Shown here: positions 1 through 26,567 of the stretch, in pieces | How the letters are laid out: each line of letters starts with the position of its first letter | How positions within the stretch are numbered: the first letter of the stretch is position 1 | Source of the DNA: Siphlonurus alternatus | Lineage: Eukaryota; Arthropoda; Insecta; Ephemeroptera; Siphlonuridae | Assembly (NCBI GenBank): GCA_949825025.1 | Contig: OX463787.1 | Location: 3,286,001-3,350,000 of the forward strand | Direction: 5' to 3' | DNA length: 64,000 nucleotides | Position numbers and translations under genes: made by a program | The notes under the pieces: generated by a model | The model's database searches: none | What the model saw: the letters and a program-made list of their open reading frames with translations, nothing else | Told to the model about the DNA's origin: nothing

Positions 1-238
1 GCAAAAGTTCCAAAAACATTTAACGAGCCGATTTTTTTAAATTAATTTTTTAGTTTGGCTCTCCATGGGAAAGCCCTATGCTGAAAATTAAAAAAATTAA
101 TTAAAAAAAATCGGCTCGTTAAATCGTTTTGAAATTTTTTCTATGGCTTTTAGGCACTAAAATCTGCCTCTCAAAAAAATTTCAGAATTTTTGTCAATTT
201 GCTAAGGTTTACATGTTAATCAAAGGGCATTACGTTGA
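1..238. repeat. Large palindromic element, family Q copy 1 (cut by window edge)
   Basis: Matches the complete copy at 51681-52068 through shared blocks such as AACGAGCCGATTTTTTTAA and CTATGGCTTTTAGGCACTAA. Only the loop and right arm lie inside the window. The inverted AACGAGCCGATTTTT segments at 23-40 and 103-122 show the palindrome. No coding capacity is seen, so this is a non-autonomous element upstream of the protease-homologue gene. Confidence 0.7.
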
Positions 239-616
239 ATTTTGAAGGATTCTCTAATTTGAGCAATATAAATAGCTTATAATCATCAATTTAAAATATG
301 GTGTTTTACAAAGCTTATATTTGTTTCATTTTTTTCTTATTCAATTTTAATTATACAATTCATATTGTATATATTTCACGATGAAATGAAAGTATTGCTG
401 TCACACTGAAACTAATGTTGTCAGAAAATTCGAATTTTTTAATATTTTTAATTTTTATATTTTCTGCATAGCAAAAATGAAAAATAAATTTGATCTTACA
501 ATCATTGTGATTAAATTTTTAACCCATTTTTAAATTTTACCATTTTAATAAAATAAATAATAAAAAAATCATTTCTATTTTAAAAAAATATGTAAATGTT
601 ATATTATTAAAAATAA

Positions 617-660
<44 letters not shown>

Positions 661-870
661 AATTTCTAACTTCACGGTCTTCTAATATTGCTTAAAATTG
701 CGATTTCAGCAGCAACACTGCATTTAGTTTACACTCTCCTTCGCGTATTGTAACAGCTTATTTACTTTTTAAACATCGACTTCTGCATTGAACTTATATT
801 GGCACGCACTTGTTAATTATTACTACACAAACTTTAATATAACCGGCCTTGTTGGTGTGATGATTCTAAT
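239..870. other. AT-rich spacer, no gene seen
   Basis: AT-rich DNA with a 40-nt poly(T) run at 619-658. No exon, RNA gene or inverted repeat could be supported. Confidence 0.5.
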
Positions 871-878
871 TTCAAAAT

Positions 879-1004
879 GTACACTCTTCGCCTTTGAAAG
901 TTTCCTTCTGTATTATAGTCTTGTTAATCACCATGCTTCTTAACACAGGACACGGTGATTAACAAGACTTCAGAAGGGAACTTTTCAGAAGCGAAGAGTG
1001 TACT
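879..1004. repeat. Short MITE, family E copy 1
   Basis: Inverted repeat of about 125 bp. The left end GTACACTCTTCGCCTTTGAA pairs with TTCAGAAGCGAAGAGTGTAC at the right end. The inner arms GTCTTGTTAATCACC and GGTGATTAACAAGAC also pair. Related copies lie at 7061-7186 and 15702-15836. Confidence 0.75.
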
Positions 1005-1377
1005 GTTGCTATAATAATGTTGCAAATTTAACATCAATCCTATAAAGATTTAATTTTAGTGTTTCTTTTTATGTATCTTCATCATACAATTAATTAACAC
1101 AACTTATTACTTAATACGTAAAATATTTTGCTATTCACTAGAAATGTTTGATAAAAAAATTATGTATATCAGATTTGAACGAGAACATACATAAATTATA
1201 TAATAGGAGAAGGCATATTGTAATACGTTATTTTTATTTGTAATTAAGCCAAGATTAAATTCTTATAATTAAAGTTGCTAATTATTTAAACTTCCAACTA
1301 AATTGATTACTGAGGAAAATATAAATAAAATAAAATGGTAATTATTTAATGCACTATATATTTGCATTTAATTGGTA

Positions 1378-1716
1378 CAATGGACAACATACATTGTATG
1401 AAAAATTTTTATTGCAGAAATGAATAGATGGTACCAAATTATGCTACTCTGAATTTTTTCAGATTTTTTTTTAGACCCGGAACTATTTTTAAATAATTAT
1501 TGAAAGTCCTATGATTTCAGTTGGCACCCCTGCAGCCTTAATAAAAAGGATAGAGATTGGACGCCTATTGACGCCTCCAGGGGGCGTGGCCGCACTTTCA
1601 ATAATTATTAAAAATAGTTCTGGGTCTCAAAAAAATCTAAAAAAATTCAGTGTAGCATAATTTGGTACCCTCTATTCATTTCTGCAATAAAAAAATTTCA
1701 TGTATGTTGTCCATTG
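1378..1716. repeat. MITE family A, copy 1
   Basis: Termini CAATGGACAACATACAT and ATGTATGTTGTCCATTG are exact inverted repeats, followed inward by TTTTTATTGCAGAAATG. The arms pair through the TTGAAAGT block. The loop carries CCTCCAGGGGGCGTGG at 1574-1589. It has no coding capacity of its own. Confidence 0.85.
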
Positions 1717-1948
1717 GATTGTTATTTTACTGTACATAATATTCTAAATACACTGAACAGCACAAAGAGATAAGTTTATTTTAAATCATAGTCTAGCCAT
1801 ACCAAAAGAGTTTAAGTTTATCACGTTTTTCATAAACAGCACTATCTTAAATATATTATTTGTCATATTAATATTAACATATTATAGTTAACAATAATAT
1901 TTCTTATTACTTAAATTATATTTTTAATTTCCTATCAATTTCTTGTGC

Positions 1949-2124
1949 CCACCTTTCTCTCAGGGTATACCTCCTTGATACTCCAAGTTTTATTTATTGA
2001 TTTTGAGTGATATGCTTCAATTAATTTTCCAATTAACATCTTCTACTGTGATGCTCACCTTTTTCTCAGGTGTAAGGTTACCTTCTGACGTCGTGACTCC
2101 TTCTCCACCGCCTCCTCTCAGGTA
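1949..2124 (+). promoter_or_regulatory. Triplicated promoter-proximal motif upstream of the SPH gene
   Basis: A pyrimidine-rich block ending in CTCAGG occurs three times before the TATA box: CCACCTTTCTCTCAGGG at 1949, TCACCTTTTTCTCAGGTGT at 2055 and TCCACCGCCTCCTCTCAGGT at 2104. Same orientation and position next to a core promoter suggest repeated factor-binding sites. The factor is unknown. Confidence 0.35.
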
Positions 2125-2130
2125 CGGAGG

Positions 2131-2166
2131 TATAAAAGGTGAGGCGCGACCTCGCAGCTCACAGTG
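2131..2166 (+). promoter_or_regulatory. Core promoter (TATA box plus initiator) of the SPH gene
   Basis: TATAAAAGG at 2131 is followed 30 bp later by the initiator-like CTCACAGT, placing the start site near 2161. TATA-to-start spacing of about 30 bp is normal for RNA polymerase II. A consensus 5' splice site (CAT|GTGAGT) follows at 2194, so this promoter plausibly feeds the coding exon starting at 3044. Confidence 0.6.
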
Positions 2167-2193
2167 CTAACGACGGTGACTGCGCTGACACAT
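2161..2193 (+). other. Non-coding first exon (5' UTR) of the SPH gene
   Basis: A predicted 33-nt exon between the initiator and a strong donor, CAT|GTGAGT. It would join to the acceptor TTTTTTTTTTCAG at 3031-3043, one base before the ATG at 3045. This is inferred from signals alone and needs transcript support. Confidence 0.45.
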
Positions 2194-2239
2194 GTGAGTA
2201 CATCACGCTGGGATTTTTTATCTATTTAATATATAGTTT

Positions 2240-2573
2240 AATGGACAACATACATGAAAAAAAATTTATTGCAGAAATGAATAGAGGGTACCAAATTATG
2301 CTACTCTGCGCTTTTTTCAGATTTTTTTGAAACCCAGAACTATTTTAAAATAATTATTGAAAGTCCTGTGATTTCAGTTGGCACCCTTGAATTCTTAATA
2401 AAAAGGATAGAGACTGGACGCCTATTGACGCCTCCAGGGGGCGTGGCCGCACTTTCAATAATTATTTAAAAATATTTCTGGGTTTCAAAAAAATCTGAAA
2501 AAATTCAGAGTAGCATAAATTGGTACCCTCTATTCATTTCTGCAATAAAATTTTTTCATGTATGTTGTCCATT
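2240..2573. repeat. MITE family A, copy 2 (SPH intron 1)
   Basis: ATGGACAACATACATGAA at the left and TTCATGTATGTTGTCCAT at the right form the terminal inverted repeats. It is nearly identical to the copy at 1378-1716. The loop has CCTCCAGGGGGCGTGGCC from 2431. It begins 46 bp after the predicted donor of exon 1. Confidence 0.85.
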
Positions 2574-3044
2574 GTAAATTTGACACGGGGAGCTTTGTAT
2601 TAGGGAGTTACCATGCATAATAGTCTTCAAGTTAGTGCGCCTTGCGATGCTCATGTGTGTCGCTAAGGTCCATCTTACAATTGAAAATGAAGCAAAGTGA
2701 TTTTCTTAACTTTATTCAGTTATAAATAACGTAAAAAATCTAATTCTTCAAATTATTATTCTTGTCATTCATTCTATTCATATTTTAAAATCTTGAATTT
2801 TGAACTAATTTGCTTATACGCACATGGTATTTAAGATTAGTTTTAATATATTAAATTTTTTTTTGAATTTAAATAATATTTCCTTATAGTAATTTATTGT
2901 TAGAAGTAAATAACAATTGTTTAATGTTTAATTATGAGTTGAAAAATTTAATGTTTAACATTAAAAAAAAATTTTTAATTAAAAAAAAAAATATATTTTT
3001 TTTTATCATTAGTCAAAAATTATTTTCAACTTTTTTTTTTCAGA

Positions 3045-17511
<14,467 letters not shown>

Positions 17512-17997
17512 ATGGGTGTATACCTATACGGTCTATTAATTCTCTATTTAAGATTTTTCACAAACTAGGAATATTATTATATTAAAAAAAAATCAACGAT
17601 GTATGAAAATAATTTCTGTGCAGTAATTTAGTTCGATTTTGATATAAAATCTAACATAATTATTAAAGGATACAAAATATGTACGACTGAAGTACACTCG
17701 ATATCATAAAATTATTCATCACAAGTATATTTTTTATGTTATCGACTGTGCAATGAATATCACATTATGATATAGTTTTTTAGAACATTTGTTAGTTTAA
17801 TAGTTCATTTAATTAGAGTTAATTTATATACTTTAAATCATAAATATTTTATTTTTAGATTTTGTGATACTCTATAGATTTTTGTTTTAGTAACACAGCA
17901 TTGGATACAAAAGAAATTTTATGTAGTAATAAAAACTATGAATAGCATGTTTTAAAAAATCTTGCCTCTGTATGAAATTGTAATGTTGATATTGAAT

Positions 17998-18003
17998 AAT
18001 AAA
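17998..18003 (+). terminator. Poly(A) signal of the SPH gene
   Basis: AATAAA followed about 20 bp later by a GT/T-rich stretch (TGTTTTGTTTTTTTA). This gives a 3' UTR of roughly 0.5 kb. Confidence 0.6.
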
Positions 18004-18067
18004 AATATCTGTATTTTATAAAAAATGTTTTGTTTTTTTATTAATTGATATAATATAGTTAGTATAT

Positions 18068-18183
18068 ATGCATTGACCGATTCTCGTTAGATCACCGAAG
18101 TCAAGTTTCATCGAGCGTGGGTAGTACTTGAATAGGTGACCGTTTCAAGTAAAATTACGATACACCCTCCCTGAGTGACGATA
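18068..18183 (+). repeat. 5S-SINE head, 3'-truncated or eroded
   Basis: GTTAGATCACCGAAGTCAAG and GGTAGTACTTGAATAGGTGA align with the 5S rRNA internal promoter region, as in the full copy at 43936. It continues to CCTCCCTGAG and then the homology stops. It sits just downstream of the SPH poly(A) signal. Confidence 0.75.
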
Positions 18184-19821
18184 GTCTAATTTATATTTAT
18201 ATAAATTGGACTACCTTTATCTATTATACAACCCACCTTGTGCCTTAGCACATTGCAAGGTATTGGATCAATACGGGTCTTTCACCATACGTCACAAAAA
18301 CATGACGTCACGTGAATGTAGGCAAAAAGCACCTATTTAACATGGTAGTAGCATACCAAAAACTATTTATTTTCTGCGATATGACAATTGTGGTACCTTT
18401 GACAATTATTTTATTTGATAGATTGAAATGTCAAGTAAATGGAAAAAAATACAATATTTGCCAATGATATCTGTGGAAAATACAATAAATCATTAATTAA
18501 AATGTAAATCGGCTCCAAATTTCACGTCAATAATGACCATTTTACGACACTTATGCACTGATATTGACCCTAAGATTCTTAAAAAAAATCAGCCAATCAC
18601 CGACCATTGCTTTCCCCGCGGACTTTTGAATGCGAGGGGGAAACGGCACAACAAAAAATTATCATAAGAAAACCAGGTAAAATAAAAAAAATGTATATGT
18701 TCAAGTTATGTATATTAATTTCTTACGTATATATTATTGTTAAAAAAAATTAAAAATACGTTAAATTAGGAGGAATAAATCAAGTGATTCCAGTTCCCTC
18801 TCAGTACCTACTGCTGAATGTAAACAACAACAAAGCCAGGCAAACGCTATATAGTATATACTCGTCTTCTAGGAAGTACATATGTTTTAGCATAGAAACA
18901 TATATTTTTTATGTGCTTACCACCACTTCTAATGAGAGAAAGCCATCATTAACCGTTCCCGCCTTGTATCCTGCTCATCCTCACTGACGCCTTGTGTCAT
19001 GCTCACCCTCACCATAGAGTGATATATTTGCCAAATATATCACTCTATGATAATACTGCATGGAGTTCACTGCAGTCTCTGCAGTGCCATATATATATAT
19101 GACCTCTTCACCTCTTCTTTTTTAGGGGTGGATTGAATTTCCAAAATTTTTAAGCTTCTAGCTTGAGATATGGTGTTATAATTCTATAATACAAAAACCA
19201 TCTGATTAATTTCTTTAAATTTTTAGACTTTTCATGCGCGCGGGGATCTTTTTCCTATATAAAATATATATTATGTGATTCTTTGACTATGTGATACAGA
19301 CAGGAAAACAGTTTTGGTAGCTTACGTAATATTTATTTATGACATTTATGTGCATTTAAAAAAAAATAATACAAAAGACGTACTAGTTAAGGAGGAAACA
19401 AAAAAAATGCTATTTGAGGTTTATTGATGCTTTCGGGGGGAATTAAGTCATAAAAAAATATAAATAACACTATAATATTTGCTTGTACGCTCCCTATAGT
19501 TTTCACTTTGGTGTATTTATTTAAATTTAAGATGGACTCACGACTCACTTACGAGTGTTAATTATAGTATAATCGTTAAATCTAATCTAAATCAGAGTTT
19601 GGTCATGAGAAAAATACGTTTGAATTTAAACGCGCTTAATGAATTTTTGAAACAATTGAATACCGTTAAGAAAATTTTAGTTCAAAAATTTATCGTTTGA
19701 GGCGTTAGTTGTTCAGAGTGAGCGGGAACTCTAGCGTCTGTCGTGTGTTGCCGGAGCTTAGTTTAAAATTGATTATTAAACTCAAATCTAATTTAAAAAA
19801 CATTAATTAATAGAAAATATA
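18184..19821. other. SPH-PARP1 intergenic region and PARP1 5' flank
   Basis: No gene is seen. A perfect 18-bp inverted repeat (CATAGAGTGATATATTTG, 1-nt loop) lies at 19013-19049. The PARP1 5' UTR must begin in the GC-richer stretch near 19690-19770, but no TATA box or clean initiator is visible. Confidence 0.5.
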
Positions 19822-22800
19822 ATGGCAGACGACTTGCCTTATAAGGCTGAGTATGCCAAAAGTGGGAGAGCTGGCTGCAAGATGTGCAGGCAGAAGATCG
19901 ATCAAGGAACGCTTCGAATTGCCGTCATGGTCCAAGTAAGCGGCATGCAAATTTTCAGATGTCGTTTAAATTTAAATACTTCTAGGACTAGTTTAAATGT
20001 TCATGTTTTTAGATTATGTGTAAAATTGTGATTCGTATGAATTCCATGTAATTTATAATTTTAGATTAAGTAAGGGTGAAAAGGAGAGTTTAAGGAATGA
20101 AAAAACGGTCGCCATCTTTGAATCTCGATTGTTCAGTGGTTCAGCATGTTGAAAGATGAAACAGCCGTTTTCACTCTTGAGAACCGACTGTTCTTAAATT
20201 TTCGCTCGCGTTCTTGTTAGGATTCATTTTAACTTGGAGTATAGCATGTTTATTTAATTATTTTACCTATCGCTTGTTCTGTTAAAAGAGATTACTTACA
20301 TACAGTATGATACGTACAGCAGATGTATGATACAATATTATGTTGTCATCGCAATCCAATGCATATGTATCACGGCACGGTATTCATATTCTTATGAAAA
20401 CAGTATCTTCTTTATTATATAATTACGGCATATTATGTAATTTATGCATGTAATACAGCAATACCGGTATGCATTGTATGATTTGTATTCATACGGCATA
20501 AACATACAGAATATTTGCTATGCATGCTATCATTTATGCATAACTGCTTGATTTTTAGGCCCTCTGTTATTGGGAGAATTGAACAAATAAAACTACAAAC
20601 CTTTGTGGTAGCATTTACGTACCACTTGGGACTTGGGTAAATATCTGGCATCAACTTGGTACATTTAGCCAAAATTTATCAAATTGGATATTTACTACGA
20701 TAAATGGCGGTCTTTCATGCCTTGGTTACGCCTGGAAATAGTTTGTTTCCAGGACAAAAGTGAAATGGATATGACGATTAAGCAGCCTCGGCCAGACGTA
20801 AACTGCACTACTCTCGTCAACTGCTTTCACATCAAAGAAGTTTAAAACATTTCTGATAGCTTTATTACATTTATTACTTTGCTTACAGTCACCCGTGTTT
20901 GATGGAAAACAACCAAACTGGTACCATGATGATTGCTTCTTCATGAAACACAAGCCGAAGTCTGTGGGTGATATTGCCAAGTTTGACAGTCTTCGTTATG
21001 AAGATCAAAAACGCATTAGAGACCGTCTTGATAAAGCAAATGGAACAGCTGCCCCAGGTAACTTGAGAATAAAGGTTCCCAACATTAGTTGTTATTATGA
21101 ATGTTTGTTTCTTTCTCTTTACAAAAACTTCACAGTGTTGTCATGCACTTTTCAATGCCAAACATGTTTTGTGACTAGATCAATAATTGTTGTCTCGGCA
21201 TTTAGTTTTATGTCTTGAATCTTGAAATGCCATGGAGTAAGAATTGTTAATGTTAAATTTTCAATAGCATGCAGTAGGGTGATTGCATGTCATAGAATCT
21301 ATGACATGTCTTGGCATTTAGTATTATGTCTTGAATCTTGAAATGCCATGGAGTAAGAATTGTTAATGTTAAATTTTCAATAGCATGCAGTAGGGTGATT
21401 GCATGTCATAGAATCTATGAAACAATTTGTCTTATGAAATTTTAAGCAACTTCTTTTGAACTGGCTATTAAACTTATTATAATGACTCTTTCTTTGCAAA
21501 ATAATTTCACTGCATGTCCTAAAACTTCCCCCACCACTGTATCCCCACTGTAGATTTTGTAAGGAACAGAACGAACTAAGTCGGTTTGCTCTAACCTTGC
21601 CTCGTCTTGTTTTAGCTGCCAAGGGCAAGAAGAAAGCCACGAAGCGTGGCAAGGCATCAGAGGCCTCAACCAGCAACGGCAGCAGCACCAACCTTTCTGA
21701 CTTCAAAGTGGAGAACGCCAAGTCCGGGCGTGCAGAGTGTCTGGGCTGCAACCAGAAGATTGCTAAGGTGAGGCTCACATCAGTAGAGATTATATCACTA
21801 CTTCACTATGAATAGAAGCGTCAATTTAGCTCATGTGGTCCTGAAGTTGGTAGTAAAATTAAATCGCCCAAGTGCATAGATGAAGTTTAACTTTAAGTCA
21901 GATCTAAGTTTGTTGATTTAGATTATTGCAACAATCAAAACCACCAAAGTTAAGCCTGGTTTACAGTTAGACCTCATCTATGCAATAAGGAGTTGGTAAA
22001 TAAGGCTGGATAGTTCTAGAGGTGCTAGAGAAATAAAAACAACTCATCTTACAGAAACAGCTGATTTAGGTGGTAGGAAAAATAAACGAAACATAAATGT
22101 GTTATGAAGTTATACATTTTTTACCTCCCTAAAAAAAGTAATTAGTACATTAATATGGTTGAAATGTTGTCACCGTACACAACTGTTTTCAGGACGAGGT
22201 GCGAGCTGCCAAGATGGACTACGAGTCGGAGAAGGCCCTCAGATTCGGTGGTCTGCCTCGCTGGTACCACCTGGACTGTTTCGCTCAGTGCCGCCCAGAC
22301 ACCGAGTTCTGGGAGTGCGGAGACAAGCTGCCGGGCTTCAAGCAGCTGAGCACCGAGGACCGTAAAGCAGTGAAGGATGCCCTACCGAAAATGGCACCGT
22401 AAGTCAGCTGATTTTGATTTGTTTACACCGTTCCTTCTAAATATCTAAACTTGGATTTAAAACAATAGCAACAAAAACTCACTGTTGGATTTTAAATCTA
22501 TTAAAAATTTGAGGGGAGGTGGGGGGGGGGGGAGTCTATATTCAAACTTCAGGTGCCATTCAAGTTGAAAAAGGGAGAGAGGAATGTATTATTGTCTTCA
22601 ATAACAACGTTTTTCTAACATGGCGGCTTGTTTGAAGCAGTAATATGACCAATGGGTGTCAGATACACTAACAAATAAATTTAAATACTGAGTACCTTGA
22701 CAACCTATTAAATCGAGATTGAAGGCTATAAGGTGCTCCAGTTTCTAGTATTTGGCCCAGGAAATGTACAGTACATTTACCTTTGGCTTAAAAGAACTGA

Positions 22801-25800
22801 TAATTATACTCGTGACTTTGGGTCAACGGTAGCCCAAATAGACGTTGCAAACTGTCCACAAACAATGACTAAAGACTTGACGTAGTTTGTGTGGTAACGG
22901 TTCTCTATTCTTAGTGTCAAGAAGGAGGAAGAGGAGAGCGGACCGAGCCCACCCAAGCGCAGCAAGGCCGAGGAGGCTGCCTACGCCAAGCAAACGAAGG
23001 AGCTGTTCAAGCTTCGCGACAATCTGGCACCCGTCTCGAAGACGGAGCTCGTCGCCTTGCTCACCTCCAACAAGCAGCAGGTGCCGCCCGGCAAGGACAG
23101 AGTGAGTTACCTCAATAAGTTCACTGTCATTCTGGTGGAGATTAATTATTTTGCTACGTTTTGCTAGAGAGGAAGACCGGTGAAATTAAAATTCAAACCC
23201 TGCAATTTTGTTATGACACGTCTAGTTAGTTTTGTTGATAATTGTTTCTTTTTATTCTAAGTACTGTATTTAAATGACTGGCCATTAATTATCGTAAGAG
23301 ATCTTAAGTTCCTTCTGAATATTGTACATCATGTTGAAACTTGTTAAAGTTTAAGATTAGTTGATATAAAACCTGTGATGTGTTACTTTTGAAATGAGTT
23401 TGTAACAAAGTGATGTTGTGTCTTTAGATCACTTGTTAAATATTGAAATCAGCTGATAGGAAAGCAGCTAGGAAGGACCTAGGATGTGTTACCTTTGAAA
23501 CGATGTTGTGTCCTCAGATCCTGGACTTGTTGTCGGACGTGATGACATTCGGAGCCCTCGAAAACTGCCCCGAGTGCTCGGGAGGCTTGTACTACAGGTA
23601 ATTGATTTATGATATCATGTGCATAAGATCTATAATTGTATCAAAACCTCATTGTTTTTATTACACTCATTCTAAGGCGACGAAATGTGTAAAAATATTA
23701 CTGTATTTTTATTTTTTTATTTCTCAATAGTTTGCAATATTATGTCACAGTAGTTAACTGTATTTTATGATGAGTCCAATGACCTTTTGTTTTTCAGGAA
23801 CTGTGCCTACCACTGTGATGGCTCAACGGAGTGGGCCAAGTGTGCGTACACTACCACTGATCCCAAGAGAACGCCATTCAAGGTGACCAAGAAGATGATG
23901 GAGAAGCATGCCTTCCTGTAAGTAACTCCAGCAGTATGAGAAAAAATATTTTTTATACGATGGATTTTTTTATAGAGGATCTCGAGTTATGTACGTAGTG
24001 TCTTTTTTTTTTTTAAGCCTCTAAAATTCTTAAAATCATGCTACAAGATGCTGTGATATAATGGTCATTTAATGCCTTTCCCCAAGCTCTTACTAGTTTT
24101 AAAGCAAATTTTTCCTTGTATTATTTTCATGTTAGTTGTACCGTTGTTTTGATGATAATTTGTTTGTTTCAGTTCTAATTACAAGAATACCGTGGGAAAA
24201 CGGCTGATTGAGGAGCTGGAAAGATCCACTCAGTCCGCCATGAACGTGCCTACCGGCTTTAAGTCAACGTAAGTATCGCTCTTTCTCTATTTTAAAGGTG
24301 TTACCTCAGCGTAGCTGTGTTTCTTGTAGAACAATATTTTGTGTTTTACTGCACCTGATGACAAACAAAAGAATAGTTAGATGTCCATATGCTTGTTTAT
24401 TTAAAAGGAAATAATTCCACCAGCACCTTGGAATTTAACCCATCAGCTGAGGATATTTTATTTTAATTGTGCAAAGTTCAGACTTTTGTGAGTGTTACAT
24501 TTAGTCTTCTCTCTACCTTAACATAATGTGTCATAGGCCCTGTTTTTTTACTCGGGCCGCCCGGGCCGCCCAGTTACTGAGAAGGAATGCAGGGGAAATG
24601 GGCGCTCTGGGAGCAGGTAAAAGATAGACGATTCCGCCCGCTTTCCCCCCCATGCTCGCTAAACAGAACAGCCAAACCGGGCGGCCCGAGTAAAAAAACG
24701 GGGCCATGATTAAAAGAATTCTCTGTCTCTATACAGTCCATTTCACTGCCTAAAAATGTAGGGAAATTTCTACATTTTTAAAAGAAAAATAGAGGGAATG
24801 TACAATAATTACATTTTTCAGAACAAGCCGTACTGTTTAAACATTGAGTAGAGCAATGTATACAAACTTCTATGTAGAAGCCTCTATAGTATTTTATGCT
24901 CATAGAAGAGTAGCAAATATTGTGTATTTCCAGAACAGGAAGCATAGTATAGTATGAATTATTTATTTTACAGTTCATCAAACAGAATGTTAAAACCAGA
25001 AGTGAACTATGAACATGAAACTCTTAAGATCCTGAAATTTCCTTGTACTCTCTCTTCGCAAAGTTTCAGGTTCAAATTTTAAATATGAGTTTCAGAAACC
25101 TCCCACTTCCTCGTCAATCTTCAGTTTATTGAACTCTGTTTTAGAATCAAGGTGAATCCGTTAGCAATCTTAACTTTGTTTTGTTTTAGAATCAAGGTGA
25201 ATCGTCCACCCCCTCCACTGGACCGCATGCCCTTTGCCGTCCAGGGCACGCTGACCAAGAGTCTGGCGGACATCAAAGCAGAGGTCAAGCGTATGGGTGG
25301 TACCATTGTGACCAAGGTGGACGCTAATACCATGGCCCTCATTTCAGACAAAAGTGAGTCAACCTTACATGAATCTAAAAAAGAATCCTAGTCCTAAATA
25401 GCTAAAAAATTGTATTAAATGCTGCTCGCTTCTCTCCCATTTTTATTATTCTTGCCATGTTGTCCCTAAATCGTCGCCTCAGAATGCAAGTCACGTAACT
25501 ACAAAAAAAAATGAACTTTGACCCTTATGATCTAGGGAAATAAGGTTTAGAGTTGCATCAAATTATTTTGTAGTTACGTGATTTGCATTCTGAAATGACG
25601 AAATCTAATATCATTCAATTCGTCTCTCTTTTCTCCTCACCTCCCTTCTCTTATATCTTGTTTTTTTCGCTATTTTTTTTTATGTAAAATGTTTTGCATG
25701 TATTCCATGTTGCCTAAACTGTGAAAACGCTCACCGTTCCTCAGAGTCCCTGGAGAAAGGCACTGCTGCGAAGATCACGGACGCAGAGCTCCACGGAGTG

Positions 25801-26536
25801 CAAGTAGTGCCCGTTGAGTTCCTCGATGCAGTGGCCGCCAAGGGAGACGCCACGGTGCCCGCACTCATCACCAAGCTGGCCATCAGCTCCTGGGGCACCG
25901 ATGTGAGTACTCTGTGGGAACCTGCTTGAAATTTTGTTACTGTATATTTGTATCCAGAACATCTGGATACAGAGTTATTTACTGTCATTTTTTTTCCTCT
26001 ACACCCATAAAATCATACTGCAAAATGTTGTGGTGTTATAGTCATGCAAATATGTAACACTCTAGCATAGAGAAGGACATTACAACTTTCACCTTAATTT
26101 AAGAATAGAATAGAATAGAATATTTTTATTCGACCACTGGCGGTAAGGTGTTAGAAGGCTAAGAAAATCTTAAAAAATGGATAAAAAATTGACTAGGGGT
26201 CTTCTATCCAAATATGCAATACAAAAAAAATTCATGCAGGCTGTCCATTGTTGATATTTGTATTCTTGTTCGTTTTTATTACTCAAAATGAAAACATTTT
26301 AATTATTTTTTGACAACTGTACCACTAATCTCTTAGCCACCTTGTATTTTGAGGCTCCACTGTTTAGTTTTATAATTAATGTTTAAGATTTTAAGAATAC
26401 TCTCTTTGTAGTAAATAACTGGAAAATAATGGAGAATTTCTTTCCTTTCCATCAACAAGAAAATTCTAAACTTTGGCACTAATAAAAATGTCATTAACTT
26501 TTTTTAATTTTAAATATGAATTAAAGAGATGGAAAC

Positions 26537-26567
<31 letters not shown>

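Noticed and set aside
18784..18987. Small gene between SPH and PARP1
   Set aside because: No splice signals, recognisable motif or supporting composition; 68 codons can occur by chance.
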